From Leptodactylus fallax (lineage: Eukaryota > Chordata > Amphibia > Anura > Leptodactylidae), in assembly GCA_947044405.1 (NCBI GenBank), contig CAMRHE010000157.1:2494501-2558500 (forward strand): a stretch of 64,000 bases of DNA. The letters are read 5' to 3'. This document shows, in pieces, positions 24,462-38,400 of this stretch (position 1 is the first letter of the stretch; every line of letters starts with the position of its first letter). The translations under genes and the position numbers were made by a program. Below the pieces are notes generated by a model. The model was not told where the DNA came from and ran no database searches. It saw only the letters and a program-made list of their open reading frames with translations.

Positions 24462-24924
24462 TTAAAGAGGATTTTTTGTATCACCTCAACTAACTCTAGT
24501 TCTTGGCATCTGTTATCAGCTGCTCCTCCACTGGTTCCAGCACAGTTGGAATTTTTTTTATTGCCCCCATTGTTCCTGAGTAATAAGTGCTGTTAGTTTT
24601 GGTGCCTGATATGCTACTTAGGCTGTACTGTGAGATGGATGATTTTAGGAAGGAGCAGGAAAGGGGGCGTGATTCAGAGCTCCACTCAGAGGCAGGCAGT
24701 GTCAGAGCTCAGAATCACACCCCTTGTCTACTCCTGCCTGACACTGCCCTCCTGACATTACAGAGCCTAAACAGCATATCAGGCACCAAAATTAACAGCA
24801 TCTATTGCTTGGAAATGGTGGGGGCTAGTGAAAAAAAATCCACCTGTGCCGGAATCAGTGGAACAGCAGCTATTAAAGTATGAGAAGAGCTGGACTTGGA
24901 GGAAGTGGTGAAAGGTTCTCTTTA
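24462..24924. mobile_element. T2/Kolobok-like MITE
   Basis: Starts TTAAAGAGG at 24462; the right end 'ggttctct' abuts TTA that is also the target of the next element. Internal inverted halves share 'ggtgcctgatatgct' and 'agcatatcaggcacc'-like blocks. A sibling copy sits at 47414-47793 ('ggaatggtgggtgcta', 'gaatcagt'). Non-coding. Confidence 0.7.
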
Positions 24925-25167
24925 GGCTAAGGCTGAACTTACCGCAGCGCAGCAAAAAATAAAACGCTGCAGAAAAAAGCACGGCGGCAGCATTTCTGCA
25001 GATATAATTGTCATGCTGTGATTTTCAAAAACACAGCTTTTCTGCAGTGTGAGGATGGATTAGCTAGAATCCCATCCACTTTGCAGGTAATGTAAAACGC
25101 ATCGTTTTTTGCCATGGTGTTTCCACTGCAGCAAAATGCTGTATTTTCACAATGTGGGGATTAAGCC
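24925..25167. mobile_element. PIF/Harbinger-type MITE inserted at a T2 target site
   Basis: TTA flanks at 24922-24924 and 25168-25170, with termini 'ggctaaggctgaac' and the near-complement 'ggggattaagcc'. The right flank reads TTAA. This is exactly what is expected if the element inserted into TTA within the TTAA duplication of the preceding T2-like MITE. Confidence 0.75.
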
Positions 25168-25170
25168 TTA

Positions 25171-26287
25171 AACAGGTTTTACAGCAGGAGAATAATTAAG
25201 AATGGGTTTAAAAAGTTAATATTAGAGGTGTGACATTGAGGAGCCTCCCTGTGCTTTTCATTGGAAAAAAATGGTTGTCATACTAGAACCAGATTGAGGC
25301 TACTCTGACTTTTTGATGCAATTCCTACTTTATGAGAATTATCCTTTTGTCTCTAGAAGCAGATCCTGTAAAAGGATTCACTCATTGGTCCCACTCTTCC
25401 CCTGCTTCTTCTGCCCACTCCCAGGACAGATATACTATGGACGAGACTACCCCTTCATTGGACCAGTCTGTCTCTTTCTAAAGACTTCTCTGACTACAAG
25501 TCTGAGCAGAATGGGCAATGCAGCACCTCTCCAGAGAGGTCCACAGAACACTTCATGTTAAGGACAGTGACACCATCCCTTCTTAGGAAAAGGTCTCCCT
25601 TCGCTACAACAGGCAATTTCTTGTTTTCCCTACCCTTGTAGATTTTAACAAGGAGTGGAACGATTCTGACATGCGATTATCTGCCTTCAAGCTATCTCAT
25701 AGGAAAAAAAAATTCAGCTGGCTTACAGGCAAGCCTGCTGGATGCTGCTGTATTCCCCCATGAATTCATTGAGCAACGGATATAAAATGTGTTGTTTCAA
25801 TACTGGTGGTTCTCCCGGATGTTATTAATTTGTTGAAAAAAGCTATTTAGGTTTTTGTGTACATATTGCTCATCTATGGACACCATATAACATGTGGCAC
25901 TTTCTGTAAACTCTCTGGGACCATATACAGGGCTCTGAATAATAATAATACATTTTATTTATATAGCTTCAACATATTCCACAACACTGTACAATTTGTA
26001 GGGTTCAAATACAGACAAAAAAGATACATTACAAAGAAATAGTCAGTTCACACAATGGGACTGAGGATAATGTTAAACTGTTTGCGTAAGTAAATATAAA
26101 GTCAATTGAATTATGTATTTTTGGATGAATTGTTTTCTATTTACAGACTAAACTTAAAGAATATTAAATACATAATTCTATATCGTGTGCCGTTTGGAAA
26201 GTTGAATATAAACATATAAAAATATTCTGGTAAATTTTGCGTAAAGCAGCACTTTCAAGGATGTTGTTTTGTGTGATCTTCTTCCAG
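25171..26287. other. upstream flank of MAN2A2 coding region
   Basis: 25936-26060 holds a LINE 3'-tail fragment (aat repeats, 'ttatatagcttcaacatatt', 'gtacaatttgtagggttcaa'). No 5' untranslated exon, CpG island or promoter could be identified, so the transcription start probably lies outside or is not recognisable here. Confidence 0.5.
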
Positions 26288-26310
26288 GTCTGTTCTTACA
26301 GCTCCCAGGG

Positions 26311-26442
26311 ATGAAACTGAAGAAGCAGGTGACTGTCTGTGGAGCGGCCATCTTTTGCGTGGCCGTCTTCTCTTTGTATCTTATGCTGGACAAAGTGCAA
26401 CACGACCCTCCCAGGAGACAGAACGGAGGCAACTTTCCCAGG
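26311..26442 (+). CDS. MAN2A2 coding exon 1 (residues 1-44)
   Basis: Encodes the cytosolic tail MKLKKQ, the signal anchor ([20 protein letters not shown]) and the start of the stem. Ends AGG|gtatgt in phase 0. The acceptor is either AG at 26286-26287 or AG at 26300-26301, both just upstream of the ATG, so the first bases of the exon are 5' UTR. Confidence 0.95.
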
Positions 26443-29400
26443 GTATGTAAAGATGCCAATCAATGTTTAACCATTGAACAGCAACACACAAGGACATGGA
26501 GGTCTGTGAGCAAAGAATTGAAGGTCACTTGCTTATTGAACCATCCCCAGGATTTCATTTCAGGCTTTATAAAGCTCTGTTATAGCTCACATGTATATAC
26601 ACTACACAGTGGTATACATCTATAAAATATTTACACTGCAGCACTGAATTGAATGCACTGAATTCTGTGTCCTGTATAATTTGGTTCTGCCCTGTGTTAC
26701 TCTGTAAGCTTCAAGACAGGCGTTACAATGATACATTTATGACCTTCAGTTTTTTACTTACTGTCTAATCTCCATATTTCACTTTTATGGAGCAGTGACA
26801 CATTTTCTGCTGTGATGTATTCAATGTGCTTACATAATGCCTTTTTCCCATACACCTCTGCACGACCTCTTTTTCCTTGTTCCTTGTTGGAGGAGGATAA
26901 ACATATACCAGGAGCCTTGATTTTACAGTACTTAAAAGACGAATTGATGTACTCTATCTTTCTATCTAGACGTGACTTTTTGTGCAGATGTTAGTAAAAT
27001 TTGACAACTAATTCTTTAGTGATATCACAATGAAAAACAGAACTCTGCTGCTTAAGAAGAGCATTACTGTAGAACATAGTAGTAATATTAGTACTATTTT
27101 ATCATGACATAACAGTTTTAAAAAACAACCTACAAATTTTAACACCAGTAGTAATCTTGTAAGTACTTGGCTACCTGGCTCCTGGAATGTGTTTACTTCT
27201 GAATCAGATGACTCATATTAGGCCTTATTCACACAACATCAGTTAAAAATGTTAATGTACCTGTTTTATGGCCGGTTTGTATCCATTCATTATTTCCATT
27301 TTTGATGGTCAATTGTCATCCATTTTGCAACAATTTTAAACTGTCAGTGAAAAAAAACAGATTAATTTAATTGGTCTTTCTTTCTTGACCTAACCCACTG
27401 ATCCGTCAATACCTTTTACATCCATTGACAATGGATCCATTGATTTTCTAGACACTACCTAGCCCTGTCTTTCTTTCATGGTTTTGAAATTTAGTTATAT
27501 AGCTTACTTATATAGTGCCAATATATTCCGCAGCACTTTACAGATATTGTCATCACTCACTGGCCTAAGTATGACTCACAATCTAAATTCTACATCAGTA
27601 TGTCTTTGGAGTGTGGGAGGAAACAGGAGTATCTAGGGTGGATTCGAACCCAGAACTCCAGTGCTGCAAGGCAACAGTGCATCTTTGCTTATTCATAATA
27701 CTTGTGTATAAGTACAAGCAGTGTCGGACTGGGGTACCTAAGGCCCACCAGTAAGATTAATTCTGGGGGGACCACTATACAGCTACCTACAAATATTAAC
27801 TGATGTTCATTTGTAATTTCCTAAAATGTCGCCAACATAAATTTGTTTTCATTAGTAGATTCCTGCTTAGCCTTTGCCTCTGATTGTTTCTGTCCTAGGT
27901 ACTGTCAGTATTCTCCTTCCTGGCTCTTGCCTTGGACTAGGGCTCTCTTTGTTTGTGAGCTTGGGATATGTACATAGCAGCAGGTCTTAGGCATCAGCAA
28001 GATGCTGCAAGATGATTGGTTAATGGGGCCCCTGCAGTATGAATGAGAAGATGAGGTCCAGGGAGGAAGGAAGGATATTTCTTGACCTGACTATGAATCT
28101 AGATGTCATTCCAACCACTCAATGTGTCTACAGCATATAAAAATAACCTTGGTAGTTTAATAATCTGTACCATGCCAGGGTGGGCTGGGGGCCAACCTAG
28201 CTCAGGGAGGATTCACCAGTTTACCAGTCTGAGCCTGAATACAATCCACCAGATGGCTTCAGTATTGCCAGGGGCTGACATACTATTGGTGCAACCTGTG
28301 CAGCTGCCAGGGACCCAGTAGGTCAGGGGGCCTTTTCGCTATAACAGCAGATTTCTACTGTCTATTGGATTGCAGGCAAATGCCTAAGCTAATGAACTTC
28401 ATGGCTTGCGATTACTAGTAGATTGTTGAGATATTGGAAAACAAGGGGACAATAACTGTTCTTACACCAGGGCCCTCAGCTTTTTGTGTCCACTTTTGAG
28501 CATTGACTTTCATTATCTCAAGCACTGAAAAAAAAAATTTGAAATTGCAAGCAATTCAGAAAGAAAGGTTGTGGAACTTGTTTGAGCATAGGGGCTCTTT
28601 CCCTGCATTATGTAAAATGGTGCTGGTCATGTAATGTGTGTATGTAGCAGTTCTAGTAGATAAGGCTGACCTATACTAATCACAGATTCATAGAAGAGAA
28701 CAGCTCTGAGTACTGCAGTGAGTGTAGAGAATGCTGCACTCCACAAAGGGCTATGTCCACTTCTTGCTGATGGGCAGGGGCACTGGTGGACGGATTGCCA
28801 CCAATCTCACATTTATGACCTATCCCCCTTTTTAAACCAGCAGGGAACAAAGAAGGAGGAACTGGTAATTTTAAGGTTGTGGTGCAGATTTGCAGTATAT
28901 TATGAGAGAGCCTACTCCATTTGTACATATTTAGCACACTTAGCCTAAACTAAATGTTCACACTAAAAATACAAGTAATTACTTATTTCACTACAGAGTC
29001 AGATCTCCGTACTGCAGAATCGGATAGAGCAACTTGAGCAACTTCTGGAGGAGAACCATGAAATCATTAGCCACATTAAAGATTCTGTTCTGGAGTTGAC
29101 AGCGAATGCCGATGGACAGCCCATCCTGCTCCCATATCACACTCCTAATGGAACCTGGGTAATTCCGCCGGACCCACGGCCCAGCTTCTACTCTATTTCC
29201 CCCCAGGACTGCCAATTTGCTGTGGTTAATAAAGGGCAGAAGACCGATTTACAGGTAAAGCAAGAACTACAATTGCACTACTTGATTCTGGGCTAATCGT
29301 GGAGTAAAATTTGGACATTTGGAGACAACACTTTTGTTAATGTAGTTTGGCTGAAATTGGTGACGTTTTTCAAAAAAGGAAAGTCTAGCTCCAGCTCTGA

Positions 29401-32400
29401 GCTGTCATACAGTATATTATAGGTTTTAGAGGGTGAAATGTTGTACATGGTTACTGCAATTATCTAATTATAAAATATAATTATTCTCCAATATATCGGT
29501 AAGTATATTTTATTGTGTCATATGTATCTATGACTCCATTGACTACCATTGTAAAAAAAACAAAACCCTATACTACATGGTAGAAGTTTTTTGTGGGAGG
29601 CCTTTGCATAAAAAAAGTAGTTTAAAAAATACCAATATACCAGCCAGACAGAGCCCAAAAAAGACATTTTTTTTTTTGAAAGGACAGCAAATGCCTTCCC
29701 CAAAGGGACTAACTTCAGGATTGCCACCTAGCTGGTAAACCACTGGACCAGTCAGCATTAACATTAAAAGGCTGGTGCCTGTAAAAGCGTTCTGCTGCAA
29801 TTTTTCTGTTAAAGTTAGTGGATGCTTTCTGCTATAGTAGCCTATATTACAGTTCCTCCTCTTCTCCAGCAACCCAAGGTCATGTCATGTGGGCGCAAAG
29901 TAGCAGAGACAACCACGTGTGCTTAGCTCAGACTAAGAAAAAGATATGTGATATGTTTCTCATTGTAGAGTTCGCAAAATAATTCCCCTATATCAAACTT
30001 AAAAATACAAAAAGGCATATACATCATTTGGTAGAACCAATATAATATTAGGTCATTTGACTGATTAATATGTTTTTGGAGAGTGTGAAAAATTGAGTAC
30101 TTACAGGATAGGTTACCATAAGCTAGAGGAGAACATACAGACTCAGATACAGACTTGTAAACAAAAATCTTTGTTCACCCTCCTGCACATAGAAGAGTAA
30201 AAAAAAATACGCATTTGCCAATTCGCCTTCCTACTTATGAACAATGGTGGAAAACCCCTTTAACGCCACCACAGAGTAACATTTAATAGGTGACTTGCTG
30301 TGAACTTTTTTGCTACAAAAAGGATTTGCAAATTTTTTGTAATTTTTTTGTTAATGTGTCAGCTGTTGCATTTAATGTACCTTTCACATAATAGGATAAA
30401 ATGCTTGTGTTGCAGATGCTGGATATCTACACACAGTTGCCTTTTGATAATGTTGATGGAGGAGTGTGGAAACAAGGGTTTGACATCACATATGACCCTG
30501 CAGAATGGGAAACAGAACCTCTACAGGTCTTTGTCGTGCCTCATTCACACAATGATCCCGGTAAGAGAAGAAATAAGCTTTCTACCTGTTTGATGTTTGA
30601 GACAGGCGTCTTTATTCTGCAGAAGGTCTCACAGCTGGCAGTCTTTGTAGTGGTGGGATTGGGTGGGTGGGGGTTATTGGAACTTTTATGTAAAGGTTTT
30701 GATGATAAATGTCATAATATTGTGTGATAGTGTTCACATTTTCTAAACAAAGTTACTTAGCAACTTCATTTGTTGCCGAGCGACTTAGAGTATGTCGGGA
30801 TTGATCAGGTTTCTGATGCAACTGAAGCGAGATTTTTATTTCAGCTCTTTCAGTGCATTGTTGAGAGCACTGACTGATGGGCTGTGGCAGTTCGGTTTAT
30901 GCGTAGTGTCCTGTGTGAACTATGCTAACTAGCTGTAGTACATAGGGAAAAAAACATTAAAATTAGCTTTACAGAACTATCCCAGGTGACATTACAATGG
31001 CCTCCACATGTTTTATTAAGAAGGATGTACGGCTGATCGGTCACATTATTGAGGAAGTGTCAGAATTTGCACAATGGGGGATCGGTTAGGTGAGAATTAC
31101 TTTTTTTTTTCTTCTTAGTGTTTTTAACAAAAAAATATACTAACAGGACAACCCCATTTTACATAAAATTGGACTTATATTTCCAGGTGGTTCATATATT
31201 TTTTAGGGGATGTGATTTCAATTTTCATGTCCTAAGAAACAAAACTTTATTAGTTTGCTGCTGTAAATTTGGACCTGGGAAACAAAATTCTTTTTGTTAG
31301 CGAGCAAGTTAATTGGGTGCAATTACTCACCAGTTGAAGGCTGCACATAGGAGCGTAATTACGAAAGACCATGCCCCATAAAAAACTTTTCACTAGGGCA
31401 CCCCAAGGCATAACACCCCCTTTACTTGCCCCCACACAGTATAACACCCCCTTTACTCGCCCCCACACAGTATAACTCCCCCTTTACTTGCCCCCACACA
31501 GTATAACTAACTCCCCCTTTACTGGCCCCAATAAAGTGACTTTAGGCCACTATCTCCAGAAGGTAACAACCAGTATTCACTAAACCATCCCCAGTCCTGC
31601 CTACGACCTCTTTAGGTCTAGCCTCTTGCTCCATATTACAATCCAACACTGAGCAGTGCCAGGATGCGGATAAGAAATAACCTTTTAGTCTTTATTGGCA
31701 TTATTTCATGTGTGTGCAATAAAATTATCGGACTTTTTGTGCTATCTGCACTAAAAATAAAGAAATGTTAGTATGTTAGTATTGTTGTCTTATTATATTG
31801 ACATTCAAAGCAAATATTAATTACACTACTCCTTAATATTAAAACAGAGGTCATGTTGATGAGACTGCCTCTTTAAGTGATGTGAGTTATAGGGTGAACC
31901 TTGGACAGGAGTACTGTCCCTATTAAAATGGATTTGCTGTGACATAAGGCAAGTAGTTCATCAGAATTTAGAATAGCAGGAATAAAATAACCTACCATAC
32001 AGGAATGACATCTCTTTATCGCTTGACATCAGGGACTTGAGACGTCTATGAAGCTGACTTGTGCCCTGTGAAACTGGAAATCGGATAGTGTTGACCTGCG
32101 CCATAAAAAAGCTTTAAGTTTTATTTTCTTTTTTCATATTCTTATATTTTGACATTTCCTTTGCTGTCAGCTGAAATGTTAACTCAGGCAGGATCACCGG
32201 AGCAGTAAAATTAATATATATCTGAATAAAATTCATTTAAAATATTATTTGACAGTGAACTGAGTAAAATGAGCAAAGCTTCACACAGAATTTTATATCC
32301 ATTTCATTCCCCGGTGAGTTTTTACCACCAGATTGTCTGCAGCCAGTGCTGAGGTAGTCATGTGAAATACATTAGGTAACGTGAAGGCTTCTTTCTATCA

Positions 32401-35400
32401 AGTCTTAAATAGAATCTGTCATATAGACATCTTGTTTGGTTAGGCCATCTGTCAGATGCACTAATAGTAGTAAGCTAGGGGGACACAATTACCCCTAGAT
32501 AAGGGGCTGTAAGGCCTTCTGCACGTGACAGTGAAAAAACAGATGAAACTGTTAGTTTTTCATCCATGTGTCACATATTTTCCATCCATTTTTCTGCCCA
32601 CATGTCCATTTTTAGTGTTTTGTGTTTTGCATTAGTTCGTTGTCCATTTTTAACTGTCAGTTAAAAACACAGAACTTTTTTTTTTTTTTTTTTTTAAACC
32701 CAACCCACTTATCTGTTTTTAACATTCGTGATACATGAGATGAAAAACAGACATTAAAGGGTGACCAATAGACTTGTGTTCGGTCTGTTATGCCGGAAAA
32801 ACAGTCAAAATTAGGAGACGTCCTATTTTTAACAACATTATTCACTTCAGTGTCAGTTAAAAAATGGACACGTGTATTTACCCATTGATTTCCATTGTTC
32901 TAAAAACGGATGTGTGACGGATGATAAAAATCTGCTACACGTCTATCTTATGCATGGTGTTACACTGGGCATAACCGTTCCAGGCTAGCTAACATTTACT
33001 TGCTGGCGGTTAGCACACTACAGTAGTAGCATAATGGATGAGATCTCACCAAATATCATCTATCTGCTGCAAAAAATCCTGCACCACAAGTGACCAGCCC
33101 TGCTAGATTTTAACTTGCAGCAAGTCAATTATTGCTGCCGGTTTTACTAGCTGCTTTTAACCTATTCAGCTGTATGTGAATAACAGATCAACTTTTTTTT
33201 TTTTTTTTATAATAATTCCATATCCTTTTCAATGCCTGTGGCACATGTGTGCTGTCCGTGATTTTCATAAATCCATAGACATTAATGGGGCTCCATAGTC
33301 TGCAAAATGGACCAAATAGAGCATTCTTTTTCCAGGGATTAGAGGTGGAAAAGAACAGAGGTCTGCATGCACCCATTAGAACAAATCCGTGAATGCGGAA
33401 GTGCGAATAAGGCCAAAGGGTATATTTATATGCCTGTATGACATTGAGGTTGTATGAAGTGGTAAGCATATGGACTTCTACAAGCCCCAGTTAGATTATT
33501 GGGACAGTCACAGAAATTTCAGCAAAAAATATACCATGAGGCTGAAGCCCCACATGGCATAAACGCTTCAGTTTGCACCATGGCAAAAACCGTGGAATTT
33601 TACAGTCCCTGCAAAGTGGCTAGTGAATCCCATCCACACATTGCAGAAAAATACCTGCAGCGGAAATGCTGCGATTTCCAAAACCGTTGCTTTTCTGGAA
33701 ATTGTAGCATGTCAATTATACTGTACGTACGGAAACACTGGCATTTCTATATGCATATAATTGAAGCAGAAAGTCTGCAGAGGAAAACTCTGCAGACTTT
33801 CTGTGAAAAGCGCTGTGGGAAAAACCGAGATGCGTTTCCGCCACGGTTTTTCCAGAATCACTTTTTGGCTACGGCTTGTTATGTAGGGCCTTAGCCTTAG
33901 ACAACTAAGAGGGTTTGACTGCTTTTACATTTAGTTTGCACTAATTTAAACCCCTTCTGTTGGACATATATGTGTCCACTGTCACTAGATATACTAGGTG
34001 GACATTCTGAGAAGAAATTCAAAGAACAGTGACAATATAAATATGTAACCGCAGTATCCTATATACTAACCAGTTATTAATCAGGCAGATCTCTTCAACT
34101 CCATGAGACAATGATGAATTTTACAGAGCTGCCATTTACCTTGCACATTAAACCTTCCTAGTTTGGCAGAATGCAGAAGCAAGACAACACAAATAAAGAA
34201 TAAATGACCAGTAAATTAAAGGGGTTATCCTACCAAAGCAACATATACTCTATCTACACTATTATGGGGAAGTTGTAGATTAGTGGGGGTCTGACCGATG
34301 GGATTCTCACTGATCACAAGATCTGAATGAAGCAGTGGTCGGAAAGGCGTGCCAATGCTCTATTCATTTCTATAGGTTATAGATACCGTCCAATGCTTGG
34401 CTATCTTTGGTGGTCCCATTGAAAACTAGCATAGATTTGTGCTATAATTTATGCCATTTTCTGTTATAGAGTATTATAAATCTATTAAGTTGTTTGAAAA
34501 GTGTAAGTTGATCAGTTGGGACTTGACCCTGTTTTTATAAAATGGGTACCATTGATGTTTGTAGCCCTTCCTAACTAGAATTCAAGTGAATGGTGAGTTG
34601 CCCAAAGAATTCAGTCTGTCCAGGGGAAACAAACAGAAGTGCCCGTTGCCCCTGCTGTTCACCTTGGCGATCGAGTCTCTCATATGTGCCATCAGTCAGC
34701 ATAGGGGTATTAAAAGGTTCTGTTACAGTAATCTGGATGGTAAGATCTCTTTATATGGTGATGAATTGTTGTTTTTCATGATGGAGGTAGAGTTGTCACT
34801 TCTTGGGGTTATGAAAGTCTTAACATAGTTTGGGTGGTTTTCCAATGTGTCCATTATTTGGACTAAGTCAGCCTTGCTTTTTTTAGATCCAGTTTGTTTG
34901 CCACAATTTGAGATGGGGCTTGCTTTTCCAATAGTTACTGGATTTAAATATTTGAGGGTTAGGATCAGAGCCAATGTTGTTCACTACATGATCTTTAATT
35001 TGCAGCCCTTGTTGGTTAAGATGAAGGCTAAGGTCGAGTCATGGACCAAACTGTCTCCATCTGTGCTAGAAAGGACTAATTTAATAAGCTGATTCTTATT
35101 CCTCAGGTCCTATATCTTTTCCACATTTCACTGGTATAGATTCCCAAATACTAATTCAGGAGGATTCATAACTTGTTTAGAGATTTGATTATAGATAAAA
35201 GGGGGAAAAGTTAGCTAAGGAGGAGGCTGCCTGGCCCTGCCAAAAACTGGCAGGATATATTATTTAGCGACTCAGTGTCAACACTCTAATAGGGCAAACG
35301 GAGAATGTAAGGGATCTAGTGCTCAATTGCTGTCATATCTAAGTGGAGCATGCATACATTCAGGAGGAGGGTGGATGGATTGCCTACTTCTTAAAGTGTG

Positions 35401-38400
35401 GGGATAGAGAAACTGTTGCTGGAGACAGGAGATTGCACAAAGACTATGCCATTCTGGGATAATCTATACCTTTGGAAACTGTCAGCTGGAGGAACTGCAT
35501 AGGTGGAAACAGGAGCGAGTTGAGAATTTGTGTGATGGTGACATGACAAGTCATTTCAACTGTTATAAGCAGAGTTTGGCATTGATAATGCCATTTTCTA
35601 TCTATATGCTGTGTCAGTGGAGGTGACTATTAACACATTAGAAATGTTAGACCATGTAGTTAATGCTGAATCCTTCAGGGCTCTGATTTCCATGCCGTAT
35701 GGGAGTTTGTTGCTTAGGAAGGATCCCATGGTGTTTATGAAGGAGAAATGCATGATGTTGGCGGATGAATGGGAGGAGGCAACAGCCTTGCTAAGTAAGT
35801 TGTCTATTAATGTGGCATACAAAGATGATCGCAGTCATTTCTGCAACATTCTGCAACTCCGCTAGTGCTGTGAAAATGGGGCTTAGATGTTAGATGGCTT
35901 ATGTGCCTAGTGGAAAGTGCTGATATACTTTATATGTTTTGGATGTGTGTTGGTTTGACTGAGCTATGGAAAGGTATAATGGACTTGGTCATAGGGTGTA
36001 TGCGGTAAGATTCCTGGAGACCGCAAAGGTGGGTCTGATGGGTTGTGTTGATGAACTAGAGGGTGAAAAAGCAGAGGGGTTAACAATACCAAAAAATATT
36101 GTACCATATACAAATAGGGATAAGTAAGACTCTGGTTGAGCCCAGATCCACCTTTTATGATGAAATAGTGAAACCCATCAATGGGACTATTGGGATGGAA
36201 CATAAAGTATATTTGAAACGGGGTGTGATTCCAAACTTTGTCAAACAATGGGAAAGGTGGATTGATTATCCAGTACCAGCCTCATAGGAGATGCTGCAGT
36301 GTAGGTTGTTTAATTTGGGGGCTTGGTAGCTGGCCTCATGACGTAAGTATAGGAGTGGGAGTAGCTTGTAGTAGTGATGTGATATGCCCCTCCGGTCGGA
36401 CGGAACTGATGGGGCTCTGGCCCCACAACAGAATCATTTTACAGTACAGCTGTACTGTTCAGGGTGGTAGGCTGTGTATGGGGGGAGGAAAGGGATTGTG
36501 TCAAGGTGGGTGAGAATTGGGTAATGGTTATTGTGGTGATGGTATATTATATGATTTTGGAATTACTCACTGCTAAAATATGTGGGATTAATTTTAATAA
36601 AGTTTGTCTGATTCAAAAAACAGTTGATCAGTTTGTGCCAAAATATGCAACTTTCTAAGGCAAAAATTAGTAACTATTAGTCAGTTACCCCCTATGTCTG
36701 TGTGTCCATTCCATAAGGATTCCTTTCAGTGGGATCAAATTCATGTGTTATATATTCTGTTATGGCAGAAAAACAGAAATCCAGACAGGAATGGAGCTAT
36801 CATATGAAAGACAAACAATTCCCGATGGACCTCATTGACTATAATTTTGCTGTCGTTTCGTCAGGTAAAAATCTACAACGGAGTCTTTCAATGGAAGAGC
36901 CAACCCACACGTGAACATAAACTTACTTTGTAGAAGTTTTTTTAGCATCTAAGCTGTATTGAGCGGGAATTACTTAGGTTTTGAAATAATCCCTTTTAAA
37001 CATATATAGATATGAAGAAGTATTTGTCACTTCCTGATTTCTAATATCGCCTATTCATAACACAGAAGGGCTTCTGATCTTGCAGCAGACTGTTATATAA
37101 AACAGAGAGAACCTAATTAAACACATAACAGTTTTTTAATTAAGCCCCGCCCCCTTGCCTAAACCCTGACACTTTGTGGCTGAAGATGGAGCAGCCTAAC
37201 GGGAGATTAACACCTTCTCTGCAGGATTTCTATGAGACTGTTTGTACCCGAATCAAGAACATTCTTCATACTGGCAGTAGAGAAAGCTACTAAATTTCTT
37301 CTGTGCTTTTAGCTTTCATCTCTGAGTTTAGTGTTCCTTTAAGTTATCTGACGCTTGTATGACCCCTGTGAAAAAGTAATTTAATAACTCATTAAAACAC
37401 CTTCAGCGCCAGTAATCCCATCTATGCACTTCAATCATCAGTCTTTCACATTACTGGTGAGGCATTTTAGCCCATTCATTTTTGCTAAACTGCTTTACAT
37501 TTCTTCATTTTTCGTCACAGCGACTTTATTGTGTTCAAGTCAAGACTTTGACTAAGCTAAGCCAAATCTTAAGTTCTGTTTCTCCGAAAACCATTTACAT
37601 TTGCCATTTGCCTTTGTGTTTTTAATAGTTGCCTTGATGTTAGGCCAATTATGCATCATTTTGAGCTTATGGACAGTTTCCTAGACATGCTCCTATTAGA
37701 TTTTTTTTTCGAATTTTTTCCTTTCAACAAGTATTGTTGAAAGCCTAAGGCAGGGTTCACACTACCGTTGATGTCCGTTCTGATAGTGTCCATTAAAAAA
37801 ACAAAAACAAAAAAAAAAAACGGACACCTATCATAACAGACATTAACGGACACTAACTGATGTTAATGTGTCCGTTTTTTTAACTGATCCAATTAATGGA
37901 TTAGTTAAGAAAAACGGACACATTAGTATCAGTTAGCATCAGTTAGTGTCCGTTTTTTAACACTGTCCGTTTTTTTTTGTTTTTTTCTGCTTTCTGAGCA
38001 TGCGCAGACAAAATAACGGATCAGAAAATAACGGACAGTAACTGATGGCTATCAGTTACTGTCCGTTATAAGTCCGTTACCCATAGACTTCAATGTTAAA
38101 AAAATAACGGACACTTGCTGTCTGTCAAGAATCCGTTTTTTTCAAACGGACAAAAAGTCCTGCATGTAGGATTTTTTGTCCACGAAAAAATAACGGACTT
38201 CTGACGGATTTGGTGTAAACGGACACTAACGGACACAATATAAAAAACCATTGAAATTAATGGAAATTTTAACGGATTTCTGACGGTTCAGCTAGTGTTC
38301 GATGCTAAAATCTTGTAGCGGACAATAGCAACGGACACTACTGACGGTCACCAACGGTAGTCTGAACGCCCCCTAAGGTAGCAGTCATTCCCACAACATC

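Larger units (their letters stand above)
30561..34215. other. 5' part of MAN2A2 intron 3
   Basis: No gene. Contains a 31-bp tandem repeat and two Harbinger-type MITEs listed separately, plus a 'gagcgtaattac' box near 31351 that may be a hAT end related to 9799. Long poly-T/A tracts occur at 32675-32696 and 33191-33208. Confidence 0.45.

Noticed and set aside
26443..26625. Open frame continuing past MAN2A2 exon 1
   Set aside because: It reads through the gtatgt donor into intron; the phase-0 join to 28997 restores the conserved stem sequence.
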